From positions 186,001-250,000 of the forward strand of contig JAZKJM010000001.1 of assembly GCA_040384265.1 (NCBI GenBank): a DNA stretch of 64,000 nt. The letters are read 5' to 3'. This stretch comes from Pseudomonadota bacterium. GTDB taxonomy: Bacteria > Pseudomonadota > Alphaproteobacteria > Rickettsiales > UBA3002. The position numbers were made by a program, and so were the translations under genes. Positions 36,218-44,366 of the stretch are shown here, one piece after another (position 1 is the first letter of the stretch; every line of letters begins with the position of its first letter). The notes under the pieces were generated by a model. That model was not told where the DNA came from. It saw nothing but the letters and a program-made list of their open reading frames with translations, and searched no databases.

Positions 36218-36675
36218 GGGCGTAGATCCTTCCAGCGCGGGTCGTCACCTGTGGCGGTGACACTGCGCGCCCCATCCTTGGCGAGGTGAAAGGAAAGTGC
36301 AAGCGCGATGGGCAATCGGTAGCCGCCAAGACGCTCGGGCCACTCGATGAGTGTCGTTGCGGCCAATGCATCCTCCAGCCCCAGCTCAATCAGCGCCGAT
36401 TCATGCTCGATGCGGTAGAGGTCGTAATGGTATAGCTCGCACGGCGCGCCATCGCTCAGGATCACAGGATAGGTCTGCAAGATAGTGAAGGTGGGGCTTG
36501 TCACCTCAACCGGCACCGGCGACAGCGCATGGATGAGGAACTGCGCGAAGGTGGTCTTGCCCGCCCCCACCTCGCCGCGCAACGTCACCACGTCGCCCAC
36601 GCGCAAACGGGCGGCGAGCGCCTGCGCCAGCGCAGCGCAATCCGCAAGCGTGGGGATGGGCAATGACTGGCTCAT
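36214..36675 (-). CDS. tsaE: tRNA t6A synthesis ATPase TsaE
   Basis: A 153-aa P-loop protein of the threonylcarbamoyladenosine tRNA modification complex. The Walker A is LRGEVGAGKTTFAQFL near residue 35, followed by VTSPTFTILQTYP and HYDLYRIE with the Walker B-like Asp. LIEWPERL is typical of the C-terminus. It is first in the tsaE-amgK-murU operon; the partners TsaB and TsaD are elsewhere. Confidence 0.93.
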   Translation of the reverse strand: MSQSLPIPTLADCAALAQALAARLRVGDVVTLRGEVGAGKTTFAQFLIHALSPVPVEVTSPTFTILQTYPVILSDGAPCELYHYDLYRIEHESALIELGLEDALAATTLIEWPERLGGYRLPIALALSFHLAKDGARSVTATGDDPRWKDLRP

Positions 36676-36687
36676 GCGGCGGCGCGA

Positions 36688-36882
36688 TTAATCACGTTCA
36701 TCGATCCATGCCATCTGGATGGCCTCCAGGATTTTTTCATTGCACCCGTTCGGTGCGCCGACAAAACCGGGAATGGCGAGTATCCACTCGCGCAAATCGG
36801 TGTAGCGCAGGTTGATGTTATCGGTGGTGGGGTGAGCCTCATCCAGCGCGATGGCGATGGGGCGTATGTCGTTCCAGTTCAT
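36688..36882 (-). CDS. iscX: iron-sulfur assembly accessory protein IscX
   Basis: A 64-aa acidic protein. Features shared with E. coli IscX (YfhJ) are the start MNWNDIRPIAIALDEAHP, YTDLREWILAIPGF and the end NEKILEAIQMAWIDE. In the family it binds IscS and may modulate iron delivery. The isc operon is not here. It lies 12 bp upstream of tsaE on the same strand, so it may share that transcript. Confidence 0.92.
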   Translation of the reverse strand: MNWNDIRPIAIALDEAHPTTDNINLRYTDLREWILAIPGFVGAPNGCNEKILEAIQMAWIDERD

Positions 36883-37030
36883 GCTCGTATCCGCAGTGGT
36901 TCGCTGCGAACGTAGCGGCTTGCGGCTACGGCAATCAACAGAAATGATCGGCAGGCGATGCGGCGCATGGATTTTTTCACTGCATAACCCGCTCTAGATA
37001 GTTGCAATGGGTTGAATTTGCGGGAAGATA

Positions 37031-37047
37031 GGCGTTGAAAAAACGCC
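37031..37047 (+). promoter_or_regulatory. hairpin abutting a start codon
   Basis: GGCGTT and AACGCC pair around a short A-rich loop and end directly before the ATG at 37048. The likely ribosome binding region (GGGAAGATAGG) is about 17 nt upstream; the hairpin could bring it closer. Confidence 0.4.
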
Positions 37048-40000
37048 ATGACCCTGCACAGAAAAAAAACATCGCTGTTTGCCCTTGTCGCCAGTGTGTT
37101 GTTGGCGGCATCGCCCGCCTGCGCGGCGAATATTTCGACCGCGCCGCATAAGGGTTATGGGCGCATTACCTTCAATTTCGACCAGCCCGCCAAGCTGCGC
37201 ATGGCCAATAGCGGCACCACCGCCGAGCTGGTGTTCGATGCGCCAGTCAGCGGGTCGGCCGCCGCCATCAAGGCCGGGCTACCGGGTTATGTCAGCAACG
37301 CCGCGCTTTCGGCCGATAAGAAAACCGTGACGCTGACGCTGAACAAGCCCTACCGGATGCGCCAGTTTGTCAGCGGGGCGACCGTCGGTATCGACCTTAT
37401 CGGCGCCGCGACCACGACGAATGCGCCGGAGGACCTCACCAAGGATGCAACGGCGCAAGCGCCCACGCCGCCCCCTGCCCCCGCGTCCACGCCGGTGGAA
37501 AAGAAACCGATAGCGAAGCCGCCCGTCGCCGTGGCAGTGAAAAAAGTAGAGAAGCCGGTAACGCCACCGAAGCCCACAGCAGAAAAACCCGCACCGGCAC
37601 CGGACCCCATGCTGAGCACCAAAGCGGTGGCGGAACCAGCAGCAGCAGTACCGACGCATGAAGCGACGCCGGTACTGACAACAAAAGAAGAAAAGCCATC
37701 CGCAGACGAACATGCAACGGCGCCCACGCCCCCAGCACCGGTTGCCAAAGCAGAGGAGAAACCGCAAGCAGCACCTGTCGCAGCGGCAGCTGAGCCTGCC
37801 GCCACCGCTCCCGCCAAAGCCGCTAAGACGGAGCCCTTCATCGTCACCATGCGCACGGTGAATGCGGAAACGATCATGCATTTCCCCTGGCAGGCGCGCA
37901 CGGCGGCCGCCGTGTTCAAACGCGCAAACCACCTGTGGGTGGTGTTCTCGCGTGCGGAAAATGTGAATGTGCCGCTGCTGCGCACGGTGTTGCCACGGCA
38001 GGTGGTGAACATCACCCAGTATGCCTATGCGGGTAACACGGTGCTGCATCTGGTGACGGACGGCTCCGTGCATGCACGCGCAGTGCAGCAGGAAGGGAGC
38101 TATCCGTGGAACGTGATCCTGAGCACGACGGCAACCGCGCCCACCCTCGACACCCCCGCCGCCAGCGACAACCTTGACGGCCAGATGCGGCTGGTGCTTG
38201 GCGTATTCGACGTGGCGCCGCCCGTGCGGTTTTACGACCCCGATGCCGGCGACCTGCTGGTGGTGATACCCACCTATGAAAACGGGCGCGGCGTCAGCAA
38301 CGAGCGCAATTTCCCGCAATTCAGCATCCTCAGTTCTAACCAGGGCGTGACACTGGTCGGCCGCGAGGATGGGCTGCGCACGCACACCACCCGCGCCGGG
38401 GTGATTGTCGAGGGCGAGCACGGGCTAGCATTATCAGCCAACTTGCCACTGATCGCGGGGGCGACGGCAATGCCGCTCGCCGGGGCAAGCACCAATTCCG
38501 GCGTGATGATGCCATATGAACAATGGTATGTGCCGCCGGAGCGCTATTTCGATACGCTATTTGAGCGGCTGCGTGCCGTGGCCGCCGCCACCCCCGCCAG
38601 CAAAGCCCAAAGCCTGATGGAGCTGGTGAAGCTCTATCTCGAAGGTGGGCGGGCGGCAGAGGCAAGCGGTGTGCTGAAGCTGATCGCACGCGACCATCCG
38701 GATTATTACCGCGACTATAAACTCGCGCTGCTGAGCGCGGTATCGAACATGATGATGCTGCATTACGACCTCGCCTATGCCGACCTTGCCGCGCCGGAAT
38801 TACAAACGCTCGATGAGGCCATGCTGTGGCGCGAGGCGCTGGCCCTGTATGCCCCGCCAGCCAGTAGCACGCAGTTGCTGGAGCATGGCGGCCCACAGGT
38901 GGCAACCAGTGACACAGCCGCCAACCCCATCGCCCCGGGCGACCAGCCAGCAGCAGCCGCACCGCCGCCGCCCGCAACGAAACCCGTGTTCCGTTTCCTG
39001 AAATACAACAAGCCCTATATCCGTTTTTACCCACCGCGGGTGCGGCAATATCTCGCGGTCATCGCGGCGGATGCCTATCTGGCGGATGGGCAGGACGAAA
39101 AAGCACTCGCCGCGTTCGACACGCTGATTCCCGACGATATCCTCGGGCCGGTCAAGCTGAACGCGGAATATACCCTCGGCATGGTGGCGATTAAAAAGGG
39201 CAAACAGGAGCAGGCGCTGGAAATCCTCGACCAACTGTCGAAGCAGACGAGCGATCCCTACATCGCCGCGCGGGCGCGCTACAGCGCGGCCATGGCGCGG
39301 TTTAAATATGGTTTGCAGACTTCCGAACAAACGACTCAGGCTATCCAGTCCGTGCGCATGACATGGCGTTCGGATGGGCTGGAGCGGCAAATGCTGGTCA
39401 GCCTGATCGATATTTATAAGATCACCAAGCGTTACGCCGATGTGCTGCGCACGCAGCAGACGCTGCTCAACACCTTCCCCAACGACCAGGAAGCGCTGAC
39501 TATTTCAGCCGATATGGGCGAGCTGTTCGCCAACATCTTCCTCGATGGGCTGGCCGATGACATGCCACCGCTCAAGGCGCTGTCGCTGTTTTACGAGTTC
39601 CGCGAACTGACGCCGATTGGTGATCGCGGCGACCGCATTATCCAGCGCCTCGCCGACCGGCTGGCCGCGTTCGACCTGCTCGACCGCGCGACGCAATTGC
39701 TGGAACACCAGATTCAGTTCCGCCTTAGCGGCGAAGTGCGCTCGCAGGTGGGCGCGCGGCTGGCGCTGCTGCACCTGTTCAACCACCGTCCGCAAGAGGC
39801 GCTGAACGTGCTGGAAGTGACGAATTATGGCAATAACTCGCCTGAGCTGCAAAATCAGCGCCAGCAATTGACGGCGGAAGCCCTCACCCGCCTTGGCAAA
39901 AACGAGGAAGCGCTGGGCACCCTGTTCAACGACACCACCCGCCCCGGCGCGCTGCTACGACTGGATATTCTGTGGTCGATGCAGGACTGGCCGAACGTGG

Positions 40001-40326
40001 TGAACCGCGCGGAAGATATCCTCAACGAGCGGCCCGACCTGACGCAAACGCTCAGCCCGCAAGAGACAGAAGTGCTGCTGAAGCTGGCGCTGGGCTATAG
40101 TTTCCAGAACGATAATACGCAGCTGCGCTATTTGCGTGATTATTATTCCGGGCTGATTCCCGACACCGCCTATAAGCAGATTTTTGATTTCATCACCAAC
40201 GACACCACCCCGCTCGACCCCGAAGATTTCGCCATGCTCGCCGCGCAAATCAGCCGCACGGAAGGGTTCCTCGATACATTCAAGGCGAAAATCGCGGCGG
40301 GGAAACTGAGCGAGGCAATTCAGTAG
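37048..40326 (+). CDS. large secreted AMIN-like/TPR-like protein
   Basis: A 1092-aa exported protein. It has a signal peptide (LFALVASVLLAASPACA), an AMIN-like beta domain (residues about 30-130, YGRITFNFDQPAKLRMAN), a Pro/Ala/Lys-rich linker (about 130-265), a second AMIN-like domain (about 267-380, FIVTMRTVNAETIMHFPW) and a long helical TPR-like C-terminal half (about 510-1090) with repeats such as GQDEKALAAFDTLIPDDI and KGKQEQALEILDQLSKQ. AMIN domains bind peptidoglycan or pilus/secretion proteins. It lies 3' to 3' with the fliO-fliP operon. The function is not known; a structural role in the envelope or motility is inference. Confidence 0.85.
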   Translation: MTLHRKKTSLFALVASVLLAASPACAANISTAPHKGYGRITFNFDQPAKLRMANSGTTAELVFDAPVSGSAAAIKAGLPGYVSNAALSADKKTVTLTLNKPYRMRQFVSGATVGIDLIGAATTTNAPEDLTKDATAQAPTPPPAPASTPVEKKPIAKPPVAVAVKKVEKPVTPPKPTAEKPAPAPDPMLSTKAVAEPAAAVPTHEATPVLTTKEEKPSADEHATAPTPPAPVAKAEEKPQAAPVAAAAEPAATAPAKAAKTEPFIVTMRTVNAETIMHFPWQARTAAAVFKRANHLWVVFSRAENVNVPLLRTVLPRQVVNITQYAYAGNTVLHLVTDGSVHARAVQQEGSYPWNVILSTTATAPTLDTPAASDNLDGQMRLVLGVFDVAPPVRFYDPDAGDLLVVIPTYENGRGVSNERNFPQFSILSSNQGVTLVGREDGLRTHTTRAGVIVEGEHGLALSANLPLIAGATAMPLAGASTNSGVMMPYEQWYVPPERYFDTLFERLRAVAAATPASKAQSLMELVKLYLEGGRAAEASGVLKLIARDHPDYYRDYKLALLSAVSNMMMLHYDLAYADLAAPELQTLDEAMLWREALALYAPPASSTQLLEHGGPQVATSDTAANPIAPGDQPAAAAPPPPATKPVFRFLKYNKPYIRFYPPRVRQYLAVIAADAYLADGQDEKALAAFDTLIPDDILGPVKLNAEYTLGMVAIKKGKQEQALEILDQLSKQTSDPYIAARARYSAAMARFKYGLQTSEQTTQAIQSVRMTWRSDGLERQMLVSLIDIYKITKRYADVLRTQQTLLNTFPNDQEALTISADMGELFANIFLDGLADDMPPLKALSLFYEFRELTPIGDRGDRIIQRLADRLAAFDLLDRATQLLEHQIQFRLSGEVRSQVGARLALLHLFNHRPQEALNVLEVTNYGNNSPELQNQRQQLTAEALTRLGKNEEALGTLFNDTTRPGALLRLDILWSMQDWPNVVNRAEDILNERPDLTQTLSPQETEVLLKLALGYSFQNDNTQLRYLRDYYSGLIPDTAYKQIFDFITNDTTPLDPEDFAMLAAQISRTEGFLDTFKAKIAAGKLSEAIQ

Positions 40327-40374
40327 CGGCGCTGGTTTTCAGGCCTTGGTGTTCGGGTGAAGGCAGATTGTCAC

Positions 40375-40524
40375 TTGTCACCCCGTCGCATGACGGGGTC
40401 CGGTTTGCGATGCACCAGCCATAGTGCCCGCCTCACGGCCAGACCCCGGCATAAAGCCGGGGTGAAAACGGTGGGGTGGGTTGAGTGGGGCACAGATGGC
40501 CCCCGTCATGCGACGGGGTGACAG
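40375..40524. repeat. compound REP-like element
   Basis: Outer ends are TTGTCACCCCGTCGCATGACGG and its mirror. A different core, ACCCCGGCATAAAGCCGGGGT, is nested inside. It is about twice the size of the other copies and lies between convergent genes. Confidence 0.8.
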
Positions 40525-40567
40525 CTAGTGGAATGACTAGAGGAAAGCCGTACCGCCGCGAACCGTA

Positions 40568-40843
40568 TTAGTCCGCTTTGTTCTCGGGCTGTTTCTCGTC
40601 CACCCGCTGAAAATCACCCTCGATGAGGGTGGCCTCGGCTTCGCCCGGGGGCTGCATGCGCACGCCGGGGGTGGGGTTGAGGATGCCTTTGGCGAGCAGG
40701 AAGGATTTCACATGCGTCCAGATGACCATGCCAAGGCCGACGCAGAACAGCACCAGCAGCAGCCAGAAAGAAATCCACAGCGCGACGCCGATGCCAAGCA
40801 ACAGCAGCGCGAAACCAAGCATTTGCATGACCCAGGGCATCAC
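40568..40843 (-). CDS. small double-membrane-span protein in the flagellar operon
   Basis: A 91-aa protein with two adjacent hydrophobic helices (MQMLGFALLLLGIGVALW and WLLLVLFCVGLGMVIW), a basic KSF segment and an acidic C-terminal tail (EATLIEGDFQRVDEKQPENK). It overlaps the fliP stop by 4 bp and ends the operon, so it is translationally coupled to export-gate genes. No known flagellar family was recognised. Confidence 0.72.
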   Translation of the reverse strand: MMPWVMQMLGFALLLLGIGVALWISFWLLLVLFCVGLGMVIWTHVKSFLLAKGILNPTPGVRMQPPGEAEATLIEGDFQRVDEKQPENKAD

Positions 40844-41583
40844 GTTACTCCGAAGGATCGCACGAGGCTTCCGGCCAGCATATACCAGCCATCCACCAGC
40901 ACGAAGAAGATGATTTTAAACGGCAACGAAATCACGATCGGCGGCAGCATCGCCATCCCCATCGCCATCAGCACGCTGGCCACCACCATATCGATAATGA
41001 GGAACGGGATGAAGATAAGGAACCCGATTTCGAACGCGCGCTTCAACTCGCTGATCATGAAGGCCGGGATCAACACCTGATAGGGCACGTCCTCAGGTTT
41101 TTCGACCTTGGTTTTGCTCATATCGACAAAGAGCTGGAGGTCTTTCTCGATCACATGGTGCATCATGAAATCATGAAACGGCTGGGCGGCGAGTTTGATG
41201 CCGGTGGCTTCGTCCACCTTCTGTTCGATCATCGGCTTGATGCCGTCATCGTAGGATTTCTGGAAGGTCGGCGTCATGATGAAGAGCGTCAGGAACAGCG
41301 CGAGCGCGACGAGCACCTGGTTAGGCGGGGTGTTTTGCGTCCCCATCGCGGTGCGCACGAAGGAAAGCACAATCATGATACGCATGAACGAGGTGACCAT
41401 GATGAGCAGCGACGGCGCAAGGCTCAGCACCGTCATCAGCACCACCAGCTGCACCACCCGTGCCGTGCCCGAACCGCTGGCCCCGCCCATGTCGAGATTG
41501 AGGCTCTGCGCGCTTGCGGCAAGCGGCAGGAAGACGAACAGAGCGAGAATGATACTACGCAGTCGGGTCATTTTCTTTCGCAT
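40840..41583 (-). CDS. fliP: flagellar type III export gate protein FliP
   Basis: A 247-aa membrane protein of the flagellar export gate. It has a signal-like N-terminus (LRSIILALFVFLPLAASA), then SLAPSLLIMVTSFMRIMIVLSFVR, GTQNTPPNQVLVALALFLT and near the end FLIFIPFLIIDMVVASVLMAMGMAMLPP. These are FliP/SctR hallmarks. It overlaps fliO by 29 bp and the small membrane gene by 4 bp. Confidence 0.96.
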   Translation of the reverse strand: MRKKMTRLRSIILALFVFLPLAASAQSLNLDMGGASGSGTARVVQLVVLMTVLSLAPSLLIMVTSFMRIMIVLSFVRTAMGTQNTPPNQVLVALALFLTLFIMTPTFQKSYDDGIKPMIEQKVDEATGIKLAAQPFHDFMMHHVIEKDLQLFVDMSKTKVEKPEDVPYQVLIPAFMISELKRAFEIGFLIFIPFLIIDMVVASVLMAMGMAMLPPIVISLPFKIIFFVLVDGWYMLAGSLVRSFGVT

Positions 41584-41839
41584 CCAGTGTGTCGATTAAC
41601 TGCGCACGGTCGCCGGAAATGAGCAACACATATTCACGGTTATCCGCACGAACAAGGGTGAGTTTGCGCTTGGGATCGAGATAGAGCACATCGACCACGG
41701 CGAGCCGCCCGCGCTGGCCGGTGACACCGCGCATGCGCTTGTCGAGCCCGGTGCGCTTGGCGATATAGGCCACAAGCCAAATCAGGCCGACCACGAAAAT
41801 CAGCGCGAAGACAAAGCGCGAGTAATCGGCGAGTTCCAT
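41555..41839 (-). CDS. fliO: flagellar protein FliO
   Basis: A 94-aa single-span membrane protein. It has one N-terminal helix (FVFALIFVVGLIWLVAYIA), then GLDKRMRGVTGQRGRLAVVDVLYLDPKRKLTLVRADNREYV, which matches FliO. The family helps assemble FliP in the export gate. It overlaps the upstream 111-aa gene by 1 bp (TAATG). Confidence 0.88.
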   Translation of the reverse strand: MELADYSRFVFALIFVVGLIWLVAYIAKRTGLDKRMRGVTGQRGRLAVVDVLYLDPKRKLTLVRADNREYVLLISGDRAQLIDTLDAKENDPTA

Positions 41840-42174
41840 TATTCCTCCGTCGGGTTGATATAGGCCCGCGCCGCTTTGGAACGGGTGCCGAGCGAATTGA
41901 TGGTGGTCGCCAGCTCATCCTGCAGGGCGACCATGCGGTTTTGTAATTCCGTCAGCCGCTGCATCAGGTGATCCAGCTCAGGCGCGTATTCCTTCGCATC
42001 CTCGGGCACGAGGGTGAGGATGCGCGTGCACAGCGCATCGACCGTGGCATCGAGCCCGGCAAGGGAAAGCGTCTGGCGCGCGGTGACGATTTTTTCGGCG
42101 TCTTCGATATAGGTGAGAATATCACCCAGCAACGTTTCTGGCGTGCGGGATGGGTCGAGGCTCGGAAGTTCCAT
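41839..42174 (-). CDS. helical protein of unknown function in the flagellar operon
   Basis: A 111-aa protein, mostly helical, without signal or membrane segment. Features are SRTPETLLGDILTYIEDAEKIVTARQ and a coiled-coil-like stretch LDHLMQRLTELQNRMVALQDEL. It lies between the FlhB-like gene and fliO with tight spacing (4 bp and a 1-bp overlap). The size and helical nature would suit a flagellar chaperone such as an FlgN-like protein, but I could not recognise the family. Confidence 0.75.
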   Translation of the reverse strand: MELPSLDPSRTPETLLGDILTYIEDAEKIVTARQTLSLAGLDATVDALCTRILTLVPEDAKEYAPELDHLMQRLTELQNRMVALQDELATTINSLGTRSKAARAYINPTEE

Positions 42175-42178
42175 AGTG

Positions 42179-42547
42179 CTACTCCTTATAGACCGGCGGG
42201 CGCGGCTTGCGCGCGGCATTGGCTTGATAAACATAGGCGAGGATTTCGGCAACCGCGCTGAACGCTTCGAGCGGAATGGGCGAATCGACCTCGACCAGCG
42301 AGAGGATTTCCACCAGCTCGGCATCCTGGCGGACTTTGATGCCGCGATCGAACGCGATGGCGAGGATTTGCTCGGCAATGGCGCCGTTGCCACTGGCGGT
42401 CACGCGCGGCGCGTCATCCGAACCTTTTTCGTACTCAATGGCGACGGCTTTGGTGATGGCGGCGGGCGCCTTGTCGCGGCTGTCGCGCTCGCGGATGTCG
42501 CGCTCGCGGATGTCGAAGCTGGGGGATGTGTCGTCCGGCCCGGTCAT
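42179..42547 (-). CDS. FlhB C-terminal-domain-like protein, no membrane part
   Basis: A 122-aa soluble protein resembling the cytoplasmic domain of FlhB/EscU. Its core AITKAVAIEYEKGSDDAPRV, then AIAEQILAIAFDRGIKVRQDAELVEILSLVEVDSPIP and AVAEILAYVY aligns with FlhB residues after the cleavage site. The autocleavage motif NPTH is not present. It carries a duplicated 12-bp stretch giving RERDIRERD. A full FlhB is encoded at 45425-46561. Such proteins can replace the cleaved FlhB C-domain in other bacteria. It overlaps csrA by 4 bp. Confidence 0.83.
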   Translation of the reverse strand: MTGPDDTSPSFDIRERDIRERDSRDKAPAAITKAVAIEYEKGSDDAPRVTASGNGAIAEQILAIAFDRGIKVRQDAELVEILSLVEVDSPIPLEAFSAVAEILAYVYQANAARKPRPPVYKE

Positions 42548-42783
42548 GGCTTGGGCTCACTCTCGAATTCGAGATCATCGAAATTGATGTCCCCCTCGCC
42601 GCCACCGGCTGCGGCCATGTTCTCGGCCATGATTTTATCGTAAATTTCCTTGCGCAGCACCGTCGCATCGGCCGGGAAATCAAACCCGAGCTTCACGGTT
42701 TTGCCGCGCACCTCGATCACCGTCAACTCGATGGAGTTGTTGATGACAATGGATTCACCTATTTTACGCGATAAATACAGCAT
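42544..42783 (-). CDS. csrA: carbon storage / flagellar regulator CsrA
   Basis: A 79-aa RNA-binding protein that represses or stabilises target mRNAs. It begins MLYLSRKIGESIVINN, continues ITVIEVRG-like (LTVIEVRGKTVKLGFDFP) and AVLRKEIYDKI-like (TVLRKEIYDKIMAEN). The C-terminal tail is longer than in E. coli. It heads a minus-strand flagellar operon transcribed from the sigma-54 promoter at 42840-42855, fitting a role in flagellar assembly control. Confidence 0.95.
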   Translation of the reverse strand: MLYLSRKIGESIVINNSIELTVIEVRGKTVKLGFDFPADATVLRKEIYDKIMAENMAAAGGGEGDINFDDLEFESEPKP

Positions 42784-42839
42784 GATATGACCTACGTGGC
42801 TGGCTGTGTGACCTACTGGTTCTTCTGGTCTATCACAGC

Positions 42840-42855
42840 AGCAAGGGCGATGCCA
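42840..42855 (-). promoter_or_regulatory. sigma-54 promoter of the csrA-fliOP operon
   Basis: Reading the minus strand, TGGCATCGCCCTTGCT gives TGGCAT-N5-TTGCT, an excellent -24/-12 match. The transcript would start near 42829, about 46 nt ahead of csrA. Confidence 0.8.
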
Positions 42856-42886
42856 ACGCATATTTTAATTGCAATGTCGGTATTTT

Positions 42887-42894
42887 TTGCCTAT
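42887..42894. promoter_or_regulatory. possible activator half-site
   Basis: TTGCCTAT resembles the TTGCCCAT half-sites upstream of the 71-aa gene. It lies between the two divergent flagellar sigma-54 promoters. Confidence 0.35.
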
Positions 42895-42963
42895 TATGCA
42901 GATATAGAGGATGGCGATTAAGAACCAACCGGAAATCCATACGCTAGGCACCCACGCAATGAA

Positions 42964-42980
42964 TGGCATCAGGCTTGCAT
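42964..42980 (+). promoter_or_regulatory. sigma-54 promoter of the flgB operon
   Basis: TGGCATCAGGCTTGCAT gives TGGCAT-N5-TTGCA, matching the -24/-12 consensus. The transcript would start near 42991, about 40 nt before the flgB start. Confidence 0.82.
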
Positions 42981-43032
42981 ATAACGCATTAAAACAATGC
43001 GGAATGCACGCAAGCAATGCAAGGAGCCGATG

Positions 43033-43437
43033 ATGGATACGACATCCCCCAGCCTCGATACGATGCTGAAAATGCATATGAAATACCAGACCGAGCGCCA
43101 ACGGGTGCTGGCGCAGAACATTTCCAATATCGATACCCCCCAATACAAGGCGCAGGATCTCAAGAAACTGGATTTCAAGAAGATGATGGGCGCAAGCTCG
43201 GGCCGGCTCGAGATGCGCGCCACCTCGCCCAAACATTTGCCCGGCACCCTGGGCGGCGCGACCAGCTTTGCAGCCAGCAATGCGAGCGATGCGTTCGAAA
43301 CCAGCCCAACCAAAAACAACGTGGTGCTGGAAGACCAGATGGCGAAAGTGTCCGATACCGGCGCGCAGTTCCAGCTTTCGAGCAACATGCTGCGCAAGTT
43401 CACCCAGCTTTACCGCACCGCGGCTGGCAATAAATAA
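43033..43437 (+). CDS. flgB: flagellar proximal rod protein FlgB
   Basis: A 134-aa rod protein without a signal peptide, exported by the flagellar type III system. It has the rod N-terminal signature RQRVLAQNISNIDTPQYKAQDL. The C-terminal amphipathic part is FQLSSNMLRKFTQLYRTA. AAGGAG is 6 nt before the second ATG at 43033, so that start is preferred over the ATG 3 nt earlier. A sigma-54 promoter precedes it; flgC and fliE follow in the same operon. Confidence 0.94.
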   Translation: MDTTSPSLDTMLKMHMKYQTERQRVLAQNISNIDTPQYKAQDLKKLDFKKMMGASSGRLEMRATSPKHLPGTLGGATSFAASNASDAFETSPTKNNVVLEDQMAKVSDTGAQFQLSSNMLRKFTQLYRTAAGNK

Positions 43438-43450
43438 GGAGGGATGACGG

Positions 43451-43858
43451 ATGGATTTACTCGATACAGTTCATATTTCCTCAGCCGGGCTGAAAACGCA
43501 GCAGGATCGCCTGAAGATCGTGGCGCAAAATATCGCCAACGCCGAATCGGTCGGCACGCGCGATGGGCAAGCGCCTTACCGCCGCAAAACCATCAGCTTC
43601 AAAAACGCACTCGATAAAGAAACCGGCGTGCAAATGGTGAAGACGGATAAAATTCGTACCGACCGCTCCGATTTTGTGAAAAAATACGAGCCGAGCCACC
43701 CGCAAGCGGATAAGGATGGCTACGTGCTTTATCCCAACGTGAACTCCATCGCCGAGATGATGGATATGCGTGAGGCGCGGCGCGGCTATGAGGCAAATAT
43801 CAACGTGATTGAATCTTCCAAGGCGATGCTGAACCAGACAATCAGCTTGCTGCGGTAA
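43451..43858 (+). CDS. flgC: flagellar proximal rod protein FlgC
   Basis: A 135-aa rod protein. Signatures are ISSAGLKTQQDRLKIVAQNIANAES near the N-terminus, PNVNSIAEMMDMREARRGYEANINVI and the C-terminal ESSKAMLNQTISLLR. It lies 13 bp after flgB, with a purine-rich ribosome binding site in the gap. Confidence 0.95.
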   Translation: MDLLDTVHISSAGLKTQQDRLKIVAQNIANAESVGTRDGQAPYRRKTISFKNALDKETGVQMVKTDKIRTDRSDFVKKYEPSHPQADKDGYVLYPNVNSIAEMMDMREARRGYEANINVIESSKAMLNQTISLLR

Positions 43859-43913
43859 GGCCGACGAGACTAAATAGACCATAATAATAAAAGACTGACA
43901 CAGGGGAATGATT

Positions 43914-44252
43914 ATGAGTGATGTAAGCTTCTCACGCGCCGCGGGTGCGTATCAGGATGCACTGAAGGCAGCACAGAATATTCTTGAAAAAGTCGGCAGC
44001 GGCAGCAGCACGCAGGACACGCAACAGGCCCAGGGCGGCAGCTTCCTGGAGATGGTTGGCTCGGCGCTGCAAGGGGCAGCAACTACCGGCTATAAGAGCG
44101 AATCGCTCGCCACCAAAGCGCTCTCCGGCAAAGCGGATTTGACGGATGTCATCACCGCGGTTTCCGATGCGGAGACAGCGCTTAACACCGTCGTCGCCGT
44201 GCGTGACCGGGTGATTAATGCTTATCAGGACATCATCAAAATGCCGATTTAG
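43914..44252 (+). CDS. fliE: flagellar hook-basal body adaptor FliE
   Basis: A 112-aa protein joining the MS ring to the rod. The conserved C-terminal half is SESLATKALSGKADLTDVITAVSDAETALNTVVAVRDRVINAYQDIIKMPI in outline: only its parts ADLTDVITAVSDAE and VVAVRDRVINAYQDI are diagnostic. AGGGG is 7 nt before the ATG at 43914, which decides between two close ATGs. It follows flgC after 55 bp. Confidence 0.94.
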   Translation: MSDVSFSRAAGAYQDALKAAQNILEKVGSGSSTQDTQQAQGGSFLEMVGSALQGAATTGYKSESLATKALSGKADLTDVITAVSDAETALNTVVAVRDRVINAYQDIIKMPI

Positions 44253-44366
44253 TGAGGGCCCTCTCCACTTCGTCATTGCGAGCAACACGCTAAAAACACT
44301 AGCCGCCCGCGCCATTACGGATTAGCTATAACGAATCGTATCTTCCCTCACTCACGGTGATGTTGC

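Noticed and set aside
36899-36911. Perfect palindrome GTTCGCTGCGAAC upstream of iscX
   Set aside because: The half-sites point the other way from the TGCGAA dyads at 53836. As a single short copy it is too weak to call an operator.
44271-44290. CGTCATTGCGAGCAA fragment between fliE and fliQ
   Set aside because: It resembles the end of a widespread bacterial repeat, but only one arm is present, so it was not annotated as an element.
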